From Taudactylus pleione (lineage: Eukaryota; Chordata; Amphibia; Anura; Myobatrachidae), in contig JAUIMM010000170.1 in assembly GCA_031769625.1 (NCBI GenBank), positions 625,001 through 689,000 of the forward strand: a stretch of 64,000 bases of DNA. The letters are read 5' to 3'. Position 1 is the first letter of the stretch, and each line of letters opens with the position of its first letter. The notes under the pieces are model-generated. The model saw nothing but the letters and a program-made list of their open reading frames with translations. It did no database searches and had not been told where the DNA came from. The translations under genes and the position numbers were made by a program. Shown one piece after another: positions 33,840 to 46,190 of the stretch.

Positions 33840-35248
33840 ATGCTGGGTACCCACTGGCCGATATATCGGTTGCCCGTTGGCCAGTGTGTACAGACGATAG
33901 GTCTGTGAGCAACATTGTTCACAGACATATCGTGTCGGCTCTGCTGCACAGCCGATGGCAGATACTGTAGATCTGCTTATCGTGCTGTGTGTACGGGCGG
34001 CCAGACGAATGCCCGCATACCTGCTGCAGAGGCTGCGGGGAGGGGGGCGCAACATGACCCCCGGCCAGATAGCAGTGATGGTTGGGGGTAGGGGGGGTAA
34101 GGTGCGCTCTTGGTGGGGATGGGGATCTTTAGTGGAGGTCAGCCTGGATCGGTGTCGGGTTTGATGTGAGGGTCTCCAACGCGTTTCGGCACAGGTGCCT
34201 TCTTCATCGCCAGTGACCGGCTCCATCCCGGTCACACTTTCCACATCCCCCCTCCTCAGTGGCTTTTTTTGAATCAGTATCCCGGGCAGACCACCCCCCA
34301 GGGGTGGTCCCAGCACACACGCTGCAACCCAGCCTCCCAGCAGCTCACCCATCCACACCTCTGGCTCCGCACCACCAGCGGCACGACCAAGAGCCAATTT
34401 CAGCTGCATACTACGGTCGCTGACCTCCGCAGACCAATCAGAACAGCCGTGCACTTGCAGCACACCAGCAACACGCTGATCCAGCTCACCAACAAACCTG
34501 CAGCATCCAACCTATCTGCAACGGCCGCAACGTCGACCTACACCACCATAACAAAAAACCTACCGGTAGGTAAGTACTGCCAAGACTCACACCAACACGC
34601 GGGACGCCGCACAGGTGTTCCAACCTACTCTGCAAATCCCCCCACCCCCCGAGACTTCCTAGACTGTCGACCATAGGTCCAGCAGGGGTGACGTGCAAGG
34701 TCACTGAACCGCACGGGAAGGAGCCCCCTAAAAGGGTCCACCTACCTCCTCAGACTCATCACCACTCATCACTGAACCCCACCCACCTGCCCGGGATCTT
34801 AACAGAGCAGCATTGTGACTACTCAATAAAAGATTTTGCCCAAAATTACTGTGTCTCGCTGGCCTCATTTTGATCCTATTACATTCCCCTTTTCACATTA
34901 CTCCAAACTACACTCCATACCCAATCACACCCTCCTCACTCCCAAAACATCACCACCACCAGAAGAAACATTCTAATTAACACCACTCACAAACACACAC
35001 AAGTCATCACCATTACTAGCAGGAAGAGCGCACCTTACCCCCCCTACCCCCATACGTTTTCAGTGCGGGAAAGGTACTCCCACACAAAGGTGCAGCACCC
35101 CGAAACCACAACACACCACCCCCTGGTCAACGAGAGCGCAGTTCTACCGCCCATCTTCATATGTTCTAGCAGTGATGGTTGTTGATCAGTGTGTATGAAC
35201 AACCATCATCTGCAGATATACCTTTTAGGGGTGTACCCACCATTAGAT
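33840..35248. mobile_element. MITE with a 1.08-kb nested insertion
   Basis: The ends caatgctgggtacccac and ggtgtacccaccattag are inverted. Without the insertion at 34085-35166 the element would be about 310 bp, the usual size of this 'ctgggtacac' group. Confidence 0.65.
34085..35166 (-). mobile_element. Insertion with 15-bp target duplication and hammerhead-like motif
   Basis: It is flanked by identical tAGCAGTGATGGTTG at 34070-34084 and 35167-35181. Near its ends it has inverted copies of ggggtagggggggtaaggtg followed by cgctct (34085-34111 and 35024-35050). On the minus strand at about 34175-34212, gcGATGAAG, then a stem GGCAC/GTGCC, then GAAACGCGTT closely resembles a hammerhead core. A 135-codon plus-strand frame lies inside with no known domain. 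The long target duplication, inverted ends and ribozyme-like motif suggest a short non-autonomous Penelope-like element. Confidence 0.55.
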
Positions 35249-37086
35249 CTGACATCTGTGGAGTGTCCCTTGCAGAGGCCTCATGTTACCAGGACCACAC
35301 ACAGCCCGATGGAAGGAGATCACAGACTACGGACCCGCAACAAGTAACTATTACAGGGGACACAACTCTGCAACATGTGTAGTGGGGTTTTCTATTTATT
35401 GTAAGGATGCATTACAGGCATAGGCACCGGAACAATGGGGGGGTGGGGGGGGGGACGACCCATCATAATCCCCTTTCTGTCTGCTCCATCTCCTCCCACC
35501 CCACAGCCCTTCTCTGCCCACCTCCTCCTTCCTCCCCCTCCAGCTAACTCTGACCCCTACAGTGTGTGGCTGGCCCCTCCTCTGGGACCAGCCCTACATC
35601 CTCTCTCCCCTCCCACTTCATATGTTCCTCCCCTCCTCCCCCTCAGCTCCCTTTTCATCCTCCATCTCCCCTCGAACCCAACCCCCCTTCCCCGCAGCAG
35701 CTCCGCCTCCCACCCCCCTCCTGTTTCCCACCGGCTTCAGCTGAAAAGGAGTCTCCATGCACAGCCTCAGCCATGGTGGGAGCGCTGAGTGGATCCTCGC
35801 TATTTGATTTCTCTATGAAGGCGTTCACATGTTACACTTATGTATTAGGGACATATTTATTATTGTGGGAAAAACTAAAGTTTTCGGGGGGATACCTGCA
35901 AAATGCAAGCGTCCCCTGAATGTATTCCCCTGTTTCCGATCGCAACAGCGTCAGGCATTGTAGCCTATGGGCTACGTAGTGCACAATTTAATAGGAGAGG
36001 CGTCCTCCAGATCCCTCCCCGGTAACAGCCGCTCGCGCATGTGCTGTCTAATGTACGTGATTGCGCAGTAGGTCCGCAGCGTAACGTAACGAGATCGCTG
36101 ATGCGATCACTTTACTTTACACGTTGCAGGGTCGGGCTCCTGTCCCTGGATGTGATTTTTTAATACATCTGGGTGGAAATTTGCAACAAATAAAAAAAAA
36201 AAAAAGCCCAATAAATAATAAATGGGCGCCTTATTGTTTTAATCGTACACTAATATACTATTATATATGAATTAGATGTATAGGGAGATTTGTACATCCC
36301 CATAGTGTCCTCTTTGTTTTGTTACCATAAATGTGTGCGGAATATTATAATATATATTTATACTATACTATACTACACACACACACACAATAAAGTTTTA
36401 GCTGATCCTGAAGGTGGCCTGGACTGTAGAAGGGGACTGAGTACTTCTTTTTGTTGCGTTGGAAGTACTGTTGAGAATATATTAATCTTCTTGCGTTGCG
36501 GTGTGCTGGTATTCCGACATACTCTAGCTACACGCCAGTTCTCTTATATGTGTACGTCCATTTACCGCCACCTAGTAACGCCCATTTTGATGGACGGTGA
36601 GAAACGTCTGAGATGCGTCCGAGTATTACTCTGAAATGCGCATGTGCGCTGCAGCTTATGAAAAATGTGCTAGATGCAGACGGCTTTGAACTGGGGCCTG
36701 ACTCAGAATCAGGCGCTATCGGCAGAAACGTAAGGCAAATAAAATTAATTCTACAGAAATTAAACGGCTCGCCCCCTGCTGGTATAAAGGAGGATTACCT
36801 GCCACCAGTCACAAATGGTTTGGTCACTGTGGGGATAATGCGAAGTCGTCGCTCACCAGCAACCACTCTAGCGCACGTTTGCCCTTTGGCTACAAACAGC
36901 GCGATAGAGGAGTGCAGACAAGGAATAGGTCTTCATGAAACACGAGATAAAATATTGTTGTAAGTGACTCCATTGTGCTGCGTTTCATGCTATTGCGATT
37001 TGTTAATAAGCCACGCTGTCTGCACAATACACAATTAGGGGACATAAACCTTTCATGCATCGTTATAGCAAATTATATAAACTTAC
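35249..37086. other. Intronic stretch with pyrimidine-rich and simple repeats
   Basis: A C/T-rich block at about 35455-35740 produces several spurious frames. A poly-A run near 36190 and a (ca) run near 36375 follow. No exon or transposon ends were recognised. Confidence 0.45.
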
Positions 37087-37184
37087 TGAGCATTTGCCAA
37101 TGCGACTGTATTTCCTTCCATTCTCGTTAACAGCATAAATATAGATGTAGTTGTCATGGGAACCGATTGCAAGTACATTTCCAT
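37087..37184 (-). CDS. EML1: EML1 exon f
   Basis: The exon is 98 nt: two bases completing an Asp codon, then 32 codons ending in phase 0. The acceptor is gtctgaatag and the donor GTAAGT. It encodes GNVLAIGSHDNYIYIYAV and NGRKYSRIGKCS, a WD40 blade edge followed by the linker into the next repeat. The phase joins exactly to exons e and g. Confidence 0.88.
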
Positions 37185-38462
37185 CTATTCAGACGAGAGA
37201 AAGAGAGAGGGGAGAGAATAGATGGAAGGTGGTCCCAGAGAGGAGTCAGCACATTTTTCAGTCAGTTTCATCAAATAATTAGAATGTGCAAAATGGAGGT
37301 AGATAACCTTTAGCTTCATTTTCACTTGGAGATTCAGCGGGGTACAGGAACATCTGTCTCCTAAGCAATGTGGAGGCTGTCATGCTGCTTGTCAATTTAT
37401 TAGCAACCAGTGACAGCCATGAGGCACAAAATGGCCGCCTCCCCTGTGTGTGTGTGTGAGGGGGCAATAGGTGAACTTCAAAGGTTGCACAGCCCACAGA
37501 CATCAATGAATGTTCTTAGTATGAGGAAGAGGAGGAATACAAATGGGAATGCCTAGTAATGGTGGGGAAATAGCCTGGTATGGGATCAGCTTTACTGCAA
37601 CACTCCCAGTTACTTACAGCACTGTAACCTATAAATCCGCCATGGTTCATTCACTGCACCCCTCCCTAACCTGGATCTGTCCTGTCAGAAATTCCCAAAC
37701 CGAGGAACAGAATCTGTCTCCCATGCACTCACCCACATCTGGTCCCTTAAAGCATGGGACTGGGTTCTGTGTGGCACAACTAGGGCTCGATTCACAGTTA
37801 AGAGCAAATAAATAAAAAAAAATAGGTCATATTTGCTCCTGGAATAAACCATTTAAGACAGAACAGATCCAGGTTGCAAGGGGTCCAATACATGTATTAT
37901 TACTGCATGCAGGGTAAATACTGGCTGCTTTTGCATGTAGCCCACAGATGCTGGACAGCTTTATATTCTACGGACATGCCCCAGACCACATCTGACTGAT
38001 CACGGTTATATTTTGATCGGAACTTGTGCTCATTTAGACACCCAACAATGTTCTGGTCAGTTTGGTATAGAATGAGCAATGAGTCCTAATGTATCTGCTA
38101 TCAAAGTCCTCTGTCAGGCCCCCCCCGGTGACTATAGATCTCAGTCATACAAAAAGAGTCTACACTTGTCTGGGGTCAGATTTTATTTTCTCATTTGAAA
38201 TGCACTAAATACATGAGGATTAGAGCTGCAGAAGAAACGTGTATCTGGAATGTTACATCTGGTCACCAGTCACTGCTTAGCGAATACAGAGCTTCTATAT
38301 ATTGTGCCAATATAGGAAATAATACTGGACAGAACAGGAGCTGGTGCATCCAGCCAGAATGACACAATGGGAGGCGCTGGGCAAATCTTTCAGTTTAATG
38401 GTCCTGAGGCTTTTATACTATAACATGAGCTTAGCTGACATAGAAGAGTTACCCACAGACAG
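37185..38462. other. Intron between exons e and f, unassigned
   Basis: It contains one short (tg) run near 37445. I see no repeat family or coding evidence. Confidence 0.4.
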
Positions 38463-38781
38463 TAAAGCTGGCCACACACTAGACCAACTTACATCCAACT
38501 AGTTGATTGGTTGGAATGAAAATCTGGTAACGTATGGGAGTAACTGATGATCAGCAATTTGCTCCTAAATGCCAGAAAACAGATGAAAATGGTCGGTCAG
38601 ACAAGTTTGTTAAATGTTTGATCTAAACTATTTGCTCAAAAAACAGTTTTTGTCCATTTTCCAACATTTGGGAGCAAATTGCTGATTGTCATTTGCTTTC
38701 ATCCCTTACCAGATTTTCATTCTAACCAATCAACTAGTTGGCTGGTTGGACAGATAATCTTTAGATGTGTGGCCAGCTTTA
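38463..38781. mobile_element. Foldback MITE, 'gctggccacacac' family
   Basis: The left arm taaagctggccacacactag and the right arm gatgtgtggccagcttta are inverted. The inner sequence ccaactagttgattggttgg matches the element in the 3' LTR. Confidence 0.8.
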
Positions 38782-39133
38782 GGCTGGCAATTGGTTACCA
38801 AACATCGATGTCCGTGATCCGATGAGGACATAGCATTTTGTTTTTTTAAATCTCACAAACCTCAGCACCCCCCTTATATTGCACATTTGAAAGCCCTGCC
38901 CTCCTTCTCCGATTAGCTCCCTGCCGTAACGAGACGACACTTGTGATGCCCAGTGGTAACCCCTACTTTTCTGACACCTCCTGCTTAAAACCCCAGTCAG
39001 AAGGTTCGGGGGCCTCAGCTCCCACTGTTGGTTAACTACCGATGGCTGATTGTTTTGCCATCGATGGCAGAGAACCAATGGTTTTCTGCTATCGATGGCA
39101 CAGAGCCCAGTGATTGTTTTTTTGTCCTTTCTC

Positions 39134-39533
39134 AGGGGCGTATTTATAATGGGTGCAGGGTGTGCGGGGCACACGGGCCCCTGGGTCCAGGGGGGTCCGC
39201 ACCGCACACCCTGGACCCATACTATACTTACCTCTCCGGAGTCCCACATCGGCGCCGGTGTCTGCACTGTAAAAAAAAAAAAATAGCTGGAAAATGGCCA
39301 CCGCGACCATTTTCCCATAGTTTGCGCATGCACAATACAGGGAAAATTGCCGCAGCGGCCATTTTCCCAATGACCTGCGCATGCGCTATAGACTCTGGGC
39401 ACACGCTAGTGCCCAGAGTCTATAAGTGCGGTGCTGGGCGTGCACCGCTCAGTGTGCTGCCGGCCGCCGGACAGAGAGGAGGGGGCCCATGACGGAGACT
39501 GGACACGGACCCCTCCTCTCCAAAAACGCCCCT
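39134..39533. mobile_element. 'caggggcgt' dispersed element, complete copy
   Basis: The ends are caggggcgtatttataatgg and aaaaacgcccctg. The interior has gcgcatgcgc palindromes and a poly-A run. Other copies: 47196-47589 in reverse, a fragment at 50542-50625 and a fragment at the window start. Confidence 0.75.
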
Positions 39534-39711
39534 GTCCTTTCTCCATGGTGCCGGGGCACTGGAGCCTAGCTCATCCCTACTGTCTGCTTTCATACTGACA
39601 ATGGAGATGAAGCGAGTGTTTGCCCTTCTGCTCCTCGGTAGGTTTCTGTCCTCCCCGAGCTCTCCTTAGGACACCTGCATTACGGTGTGTCCGATGTAAC
39701 TGGCCCAGTCA

Positions 39712-40509
39712 CCCCCCCCCACCTGCCCCTGGCCCCAGTCACACCCCTCACCTGCCACTGGCCCAGTCACACCCCCCACCTGCCACTGGCCCCAGTCACA
39801 CCCCCCACCTGCCACTGGCCCCAGTCACACCCCCCCACCTGCCACTGGCCCCAGTCACACCCCCCCACCTGCCACTGGCCCCAGTCACACCCCCCCACCT
39901 GCCACTGGCCCCAGTCACACCCCCCCACCTGCCACTGGCCCCAGTCACACCCCCCCACCTGCCACTGGCCCCAGTCACACCCCCCCACCTGCCACTGGCC
40001 CCAGTCACACCCCCCCACCTGCCACTGGCCCCAGTCACACCCCCCCACCTGCCACTGGCCCCAGTCACACCCCCCCACCTGCCACTGGCCCAGTCACACC
40101 CCCCCACCTGCCACTGGCCCCAGTCACACCCCCCCACCTGCCACTGGCCCCAGTCACACCCCCCCACATGCCACTGGCCCCAGTCACACCCCCCACCTGC
40201 CACTGGCCCCAGTCACACCCCCCACTGGCCCCAGTCACACCCCCCACCTGCCACTGGCCCCAGTCACACCCCCCACCTGCCACTGGCCCCAGTCACACCC
40301 CCCACTTGCCACTGGCCCCAGTCACACCCCCCACTTGCCACTGGCCCCAGTCACACCCCCCACTTGCCACTGGCCCCAGTCACACCCCCCACCTGCCACT
40401 GACCCTAGTCACACCCCCCACCTGCCACTGGCCCCAGTCACACCCCCCACCTGCCACTGGCCCCAGTCACACCCCCCACCTGCCACTGGCCCCAGTCACA
40501 CCCCCCCAA
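39712..40509. repeat. 29-30-bp C-rich minisatellite, about 27 copies
   Basis: The unit is close to ccccccacctgccactggcc plus ccagtcacac. Copies vary by one C, so the length alternates between 29 and 30. On the sense strand of the EML1-like gene it gives repeated runs of three or more G. The 260-280-codon frames are array artefacts. Confidence 0.95.
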
Positions 40510-40775
40510 TGGACAACAATACTTCATAGGGCTCATCAGTGCAGGATAAAATTCTCAGCATATGAAGCGCTATAGATACCTCACAGAAACAATGAGACTC
40601 TCATGGAGAGGACACTGTACACTAATTACGTCTCTTTAGGAAACAGAATTCTGGGAAATGCAATTTTAATATCCTTCCAGGAAAAGGTGATCATTTGTTA
40701 TCTCCACGCGCTGAAAACTCATGAACTCTGCTATAAAAAAATAAATAAGTTTAACCAGATTAAAGGGATACAAAC

Positions 40776-40864
40776 CTGGGGAATAACACATGACCGAAAG
40801 CTGCTCGTTCCCATCTGTGTGTACGGTGACCAGATCTTTGGTCTCTGTGTCTAACACGAACCAC
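40776..40864 (-). CDS. EML1: EML1 exon e
   Basis: The exon is 89 nt: one base completing the split Arg, 29 codons, then one base. The acceptor is ttcggcag and the donor GTTTGT. It encodes WFVLDTETKDLVTVHTDGNE followed by QLSVMCYSP. The Cys in VMCYSP stands where an Arg is expected from memory. A C-rich minisatellite ends about 265 bp downstream in the intron, so the sense strand carries repeated G-runs there. Confidence 0.88.
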
Positions 40865-41557
40865 CTGCCGAACAAAGAGAGGTGCGGAGTGAGCTGGGAG
40901 ACGCGTGCTAGCCTCCAGCACGGGGGGCAGGGGTGCACCGCTGTGTACGAGACAGATACTTAGCTCTTCTTACTATACATACGCTCCTGTACCATTGCAG
41001 CGAGCTCGGCGCAGTGCCGAATGTCTCCTAGTCATTATGAAAACAGCAGTTACCTAGCAAACTATCGATAGAAGGGTTTGCTGGATGAAACTGCTATATG
41101 GGGATACATCCCCATTGCTGCACTACTAGGACAGGAGCTAAGATATTTACATATGATAAAATGTAGAGCCACTAGGGGGCACCACATCAGCCAGCCTGTG
41201 TGAGGGAATCAGCCGTACTGCAGTACGGTCAATGTGTGATAATGGGAGTGAGCCGAGTAGGCTGGAGCACTAATATTACTGGTTACTCACACAGCCACAA
41301 AGACTAACAGTGCTGCAGAAATGGCAATGCTAAGCTATGTGCCCCCGAATAAATGTCACATTTACCTGAACGTGCATTAAACTGTGTGATGTGTAGGACG
41401 CAATGCAGGGTAAATCCTACAATAGCACTTTTTCTATATTAACGCTGATGTGGAATCTTTATTTCAGTAAATGCAGCTTACTGGCGTTCTCCTGGACTGA
41501 GCACCAATATATCTAATGTTTGCAGTATACCCGTGTTAGATGCACAGTGACACATAC

Positions 41558-41625
41558 CTCCCTGCGAGAGTCCCTACTGCAACAACAGACCCGCTAGGGT
41601 GGAAACCGGAGGACTGCGCTGGATC
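41558..41625 (-). CDS. EML1: EML1 exon d
   Basis: The exon is 68 nt, phase 0 at its start and two bases into a codon at its end. The acceptor is tactgtttcag and the donor GTATGTG. It encodes DPAQSSGFHPSGSVVAVGTL followed by AG and a split Arg codon. The peptide is a near match to the corresponding EML1 blade. It is too short to be found as an open frame alone and is supported by homology, splice sites and phase. Confidence 0.85.
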
Positions 41626-41999
41626 CTGAAACAGTAAAGAGAACAAGACAGTAATGGAGGGAAGGGCACCCACAACCCACACATGATACACGTGTAGTAG
41701 CTGCACACTAACGCATCATTGGGCAATCCTTGTGCGACACTTGTTGTTTTAACCAATAAGAACACGGAGGAGGCAGACTATCTCCCCGTACTTGTCTGCC
41801 AGCCACGGCTCACACATGCAGATCTCCCAACCCTGACTGACCCTCCTCTCCTCCCACCACCGCAATATAACTTGCATCTACCAATCAGCTTTGAGCAATA
41901 GAGGAACAGGATGGAGTTTTGGATACAGCACAAGGCTTCCCTCTCTTAGACAAGTAACAATGGCTTCGTTGCAATACCCTGATGACGGGCACTCCGTCG

Positions 42000-42300
42000 C
42001 TACGGGTCTCGCACCAAAACGGGGCGGCTGTCGATTGCGATTGACAGCTCGCCCCGTTTTGGAGGCAGGCGCGGGGGTGTGTGGCTATACAAACGGAGGC
42101 GTTACCAAAAGAACGCCTGCCGTTTGTGGGAGGCACCACTGACACCAGTGATGTCACTGGGGAGCTTCCTGCTCTATTTAGAGAAGGCAGCTCACTGGGG
42201 CTTGCGGGAACGAGACCCTACCACAAGGGTCTCGTCGCAAGCCCCGATGGTCGCGAAGAAGGCCGGCTCCATTAAAAAAAAACAAAAAAAACCCGCACTG
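42000..42300 (+). mobile_element. GC-rich multi-hairpin MITE, copy 4 (partial)
   Basis: It matches copy 3 (3555-3835) in the same orientation: the ggctgtcgattgcgattgac segment, the aacgcctgccgtttgtggg hairpin, the CACTGACACCAGTGATGT segment and the ACCCT/AGGGT hairpin. Its third hairpin (gagcttcctg.../...aggcagctcac) is imperfect. Confidence 0.6.
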
Positions 42301-42884
42301 ATTCAGAGCCGGACGCTATTTGCGCTCGCTCGTTCAGAAAAAGGGGCTGGATATTTAAATTGAGCGTTCGCTCTTTGCGGTCTGTTGACGCCTCTATGTC
42401 TGAGCGAGCAAACGAAACATGCGCTCCCTATTTTGTAAAGACGCCCCCTGGCCACTCGCATCCTACGTCATCGCCGCTATTTATTAGCTTAATCGAGTAC
42501 ATCGAAAGGCGTCTGAACTGCTCGCAGTGCTTGTGGTTGGATTTTCCTACCGCAATCATGCGAACAGTTCAGGCTAAGAGACAACCAAGTGACGTGGGCG
42601 ATGACGCTGCTTTGTTAATTATGCACACCCTTAAAACGCCCGTTTGGCACGCCTGCGTTCGGATCTCCACTACCCGTTTTCAAGCACCTTCCCCTGTTAC
42701 CACCCACAAACGCCTCATCCAGTCACTCAAATTAGCAGGCACTCGCTATTTGGCGAGCGCTCGATTTCCGATCGCACTGACTGGTTGGCGCATGCGCATT
42801 ACGACCCATACGCATGCGCAGATGTGCGAACATCGCTCGGAGCGAACGAGCGGCCGCTTATGAGCGGCTCTGAATCATGGTCCT
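42297..42884. mobile_element. MITE-like element with ctgattcagag ends
   Basis: The left end ctgattcagagccggacgct and the right end gagcggctctgaatca are inverted. It has 'gcgctcgctcgttc' type palindromes inside and no gene. Confidence 0.65.
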
Positions 42885-43207
42885 CTGTCTTTACCCACGT
42901 CAGTTTGGGATGCTCCGACATAGTCGTATTCTGAGATATTTTAAGCAAAATGATCTACGACAAAATAAATAAAAAAAGAGTCAAGAGTATTTTGAATGGT
43001 TGTATGTATGAACGCTGAGTCAGCTGGTGACGTTCTGAAAGTGAGAACTTCAGCCAAATGTCCCGTGACAACAAGTTAAACCGGACAAACAAATGCGAAT
43101 TTGTGCTCCCAATACATAGAGGAGTGTCCCATTTCAACGCCCATGTGTACAAGTCCTAGTTCACTGTAGACACGTCCTGCCACGCCCCGTGGAATAAATG
43201 TACACAC

Positions 43208-43339
43208 CTCAATGATCTTGGTCCAGATTGGGCGATGGCTGGTGGCATCCCACAAGATTATCTGTTTGTCGTGACCACACGTCAGGAACTGAGGCTTCTG
43301 GGAATGTGCGGCTAATCCCCACAGCTCATCTGTATGACC
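43208..43339 (-). CDS. EML1: EML1 exon c
   Basis: The exon is 132 nt (44 codons), phase 0 at both ends. The acceptor is tttttctatag and the donor GTGTGT. It encodes a WD40 blade beginning GHTDELWGLA, with FLTCGHDKQIILWDA in the middle and ending KIIE. The order and phase fit directly after exon b. It stands about 200 bp from the transposon copy that contains the 58-copy minisatellite. Confidence 0.88.
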
Positions 43340-43555
43340 CTATAGAAAAACCAAAGCGCCGCGGTCATATTAGTGACTAATGGAGAAGGAGCAGAGGAGA
43401 GACCAGGAGGAGAATAATTCCGTACAGGATGCTGCCCCCCAACCACTGCTGAACGTACCACAGCGGGAAGCGCCCAGAGGACACCTGATATGTACATTAG
43501 TGACAGGATTTATTCTTACATAGATCAGCAATATTTCCAGCTACTTTATCAGCCT

Positions 43556-46104
43556 ATTCGGGGAATTCAATATGGAGCGAAAACTCAGTTTTTGCGTTAA
43601 TATCGCACCTATGACGTCATTATCGCTGGTTTTGGTTTCACACCGTATTCAATTTCAAAGACTTTTCGCAGGTTTGAAAAGTCTTTGATAAAAAAAACGG
43701 GGATAACTTTTCACCACTGAATAGGTGGCGAAAAAAAGTGCAGAATTGGGGTTTAAGGGTGCAGGCTTAAAAAAAATAGCCTGCACCCCTGGGAATGACA
43801 TTTTAAAAATAACTGTCAAAAAAAGTTTAAAAAACAAAAGGGACACCCCAAAAAGTAATTTAAAAATTGGGGTGAAAAAAAAAAAAAAATTGGAAAAAAA
43901 GTGTTAAAAATAGGGAAATAGGTTCAGGGCTATTCTGCAAGTATGCGGCAGGTGTTTTCTAGAATAGGCTATTAGCGGCATGTGTTTTCTAGAATAGGCT
44001 ATTAGCGGCAGGTGTTTTCTAGAATAGGCTATTAGCGGCAGGTGTTTTCTAGAATAGGCTATTAGCGGCAGGTGTATTCTAGAATAGGCTATTAGCGGCA
44101 GGTGTTTTCTAGAATAGGCTATTAGCGGCAGGTGTTTTCTAGAATAGGCTATTAGCGGCAAATGTATTCTAGAATAGGCTATTAGCGGCAGGTGTTTTCT
44201 AGAATAGGCTATTAGCGGCAGGTGTTTTCTAGAATAGGCTATTAGCGGCAGGTGTTTTCTAGAATAGGCTATTAGCGGCAGGTGTTTTCTAGAATAGGCT
44301 ATTAGCGGCAGGTGTTTTCTAGAATAGGCTATTAGCGGCAGGTGTTTTCTAGAATAGGCTATTAGCGGCAGGTGTTTTCTAGAATAGGCTATTAGCGGCA
44401 GGTGTTTTCTAGAATAGGCTATTAGCGGCAGGTGTTTTCTAGAATAGGCTATTAGCGGCAGGTGTTTTCTAGAATAGGCTATTAGCGGCAGGTGTTTTCT
44501 AGAATAGGCTATTAGCGGCAGGTGTATTCTAGAATAGGCTATTAGCGGCAGGTGTTTTCTAGAATAGGCTATTAGCGACAGGTGTTTTCTAGAATAGGCT
44601 ATTAGCGGCAGGTGTATTCTAGAATAGGCTATTAGCGGCAGGTGTATTCTAGAATAGGCTATTAGCGGCAGGTGTTTTCTAGAATAGGCTATTAGCGGCA
44701 GGTGTTTTCTAGAATAGGCTATTAGCGGCAGGTGTTTTCTAGAATAGGCTATTAGCGGCAGGTGTTTTCTAGAATAGGCTATTAGCGGCAGGTGTTTTCT
44801 AGAATAGGCTATTAGCGGCAGGTGTTTTCTAGAATAGGCTATTAGCGGCAGGTGTATTCTAGAATAGGCTATTAGCGGCAGGTGTTTTCTAGAATAGGCT
44901 ATTAGCGGCAGGTGTTTTCTAGAATAGGCTATTAGCGGCAGGTGTTTTCTAGAATAGGCTATTAGCGGCAGGTGTTTTCTAGAATAGGCTATTAGCGGCA
45001 GGTGTTTTCTAGAATAGGCTATTAGCGGCAGGTGTTTTCTAGAATAGGCTATTAGCGGCAGGTGTTTTCTAGAATAGGCTATTAGCGGCAGGTGTTTTCT
45101 AGAATAGGCTATTAGCGGCAGGTGTTTTCTAGAATAGGCTATTAGCGGCAGGTGTTTTCTAGAATAGGCTATTAGCGGCAGGTGTATTCTAGAATAGGCT
45201 ATTAGCGGCAGGTGTTTTCTAGAATAGGCTATTAGCGGCAGGTGTATTCTAGAATAGGCTATTAGCGGCAGGTGTATTCTAGAATAGGCTATTAGCGGCA
45301 GGTGTTTTCTAGAATAGGCTATTAGCGGCAGGTGTTTTCTAGAATAGGCTATTAGCGGCAGGTGTTTTCTAGAATAGGCTATTAGCGGCAGGTGTTTTCT
45401 AGAATAGGCTATTAGCGGCAGGTGTTTTCTAGAATAGGCTATTAGCGGCAGGTGTTTTCTAGAATAGGCTATTAGCGGCAGGTGTATTCTAGAATAGGCT
45501 ATTAGCGGCAGGTGTTTTCTAGAATAGGCTATTAGCGGCAGGTGTATTCTAGAATAGGCTATTAGCGGCAGGTGTTTTCTAGAATAGGCTATTAGCGACA
45601 GGTGTTTTCTAGAATAGGCTATTAGCGGCAGGTGTTTTCTAGAATAGGCTATTAGCGGCAGGTGCATAGTTGCAGAATTTTTTAAAACTTACTTTAGGGA
45701 CATAAAAATATGCTAGTACCCATTTTCATGTACCCCAAATTTGATGGGACCACTTAAAAAAATGAAAAAAATAACCTAAGTGCTCTTCTGCATCACTTCT
45801 TCAATGTCGGGAAAAAATACCTGCTGCGGCTATTTAAATCCCCGACTTTCATTTGCAGGCTAAAACGGGGGTACCCATAGTGATCCCCCATGTTTTTACA
45901 ACTTTAGGGGCGTCCTACAATTTTTTCAAGGAAAATTTCGTAGTTTATCGCAAATCCCACTTCGCCAGGTCCCGTTTTCGCAGATTTGATATTGAATACG
46001 GGGATAAAGCGGGCACGTGCCCGATACTTTATCCCTGAAAAATCTCTGATGTGGAGTGAAAAGTCCAGCACAGACTTTTCGCTCCCATATTGAATACCCC
46101 TCTA
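43556..46104. mobile_element. 'gtattcaat' family element with internally expanded minisatellite
   Basis: The ends ggggaattcaatatggagcg and ccatattgaatacccct are inverted. Outside the array it is closely similar to the copy at 18886-19748 (same gggttt(a)aggggtgcaggctt block on one side, 'acccattttcatgtacccca' on the other). The difference is the 1.74-kb tandem array in the middle. Confidence 0.85.
43926..45665. repeat. 30-bp minisatellite, 58 copies, inside a transposon
   Basis: The unit is ggcaggtgttttctagaata plus ggctattagc, with a few t-to-a variants (ggtgtattct) scattered in the array. A single degenerate unit is found at the same place in sister copies (about 19255-19300 and 51410-51455). 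Because 30 is divisible by three, a 587-codon frame stays open; it is not a gene. Confidence 0.95.
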
Positions 46105-46190
46105 TGTTTTGTAATATAGCTTGATAAAGGGTCCAGGCGTCACTATACATTGCTTATGCATAATAAAAGAGGAGGTCTGTTTGTTGCATA

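Noticed and set aside
34269..34676. 135-codon plus-strand frame rich in Thr, Pro and Gln
   Set aside because: It lies inside the non-autonomous insertion at 34085-35166, has no known domain and is probably chance in C-rich sequence.
39620..40575. Pro/His-rich frames of 260-280 codons
   Set aside because: They alternate between frames as the unit loses or gains one C; they are array artefacts in an intron.
43904..45667. 587-codon minus-strand frame of repeated LPLIAYSRKH
   Set aside because: It only reads the 30-bp minisatellite, whose unit length is divisible by three. There is no gene structure around it.
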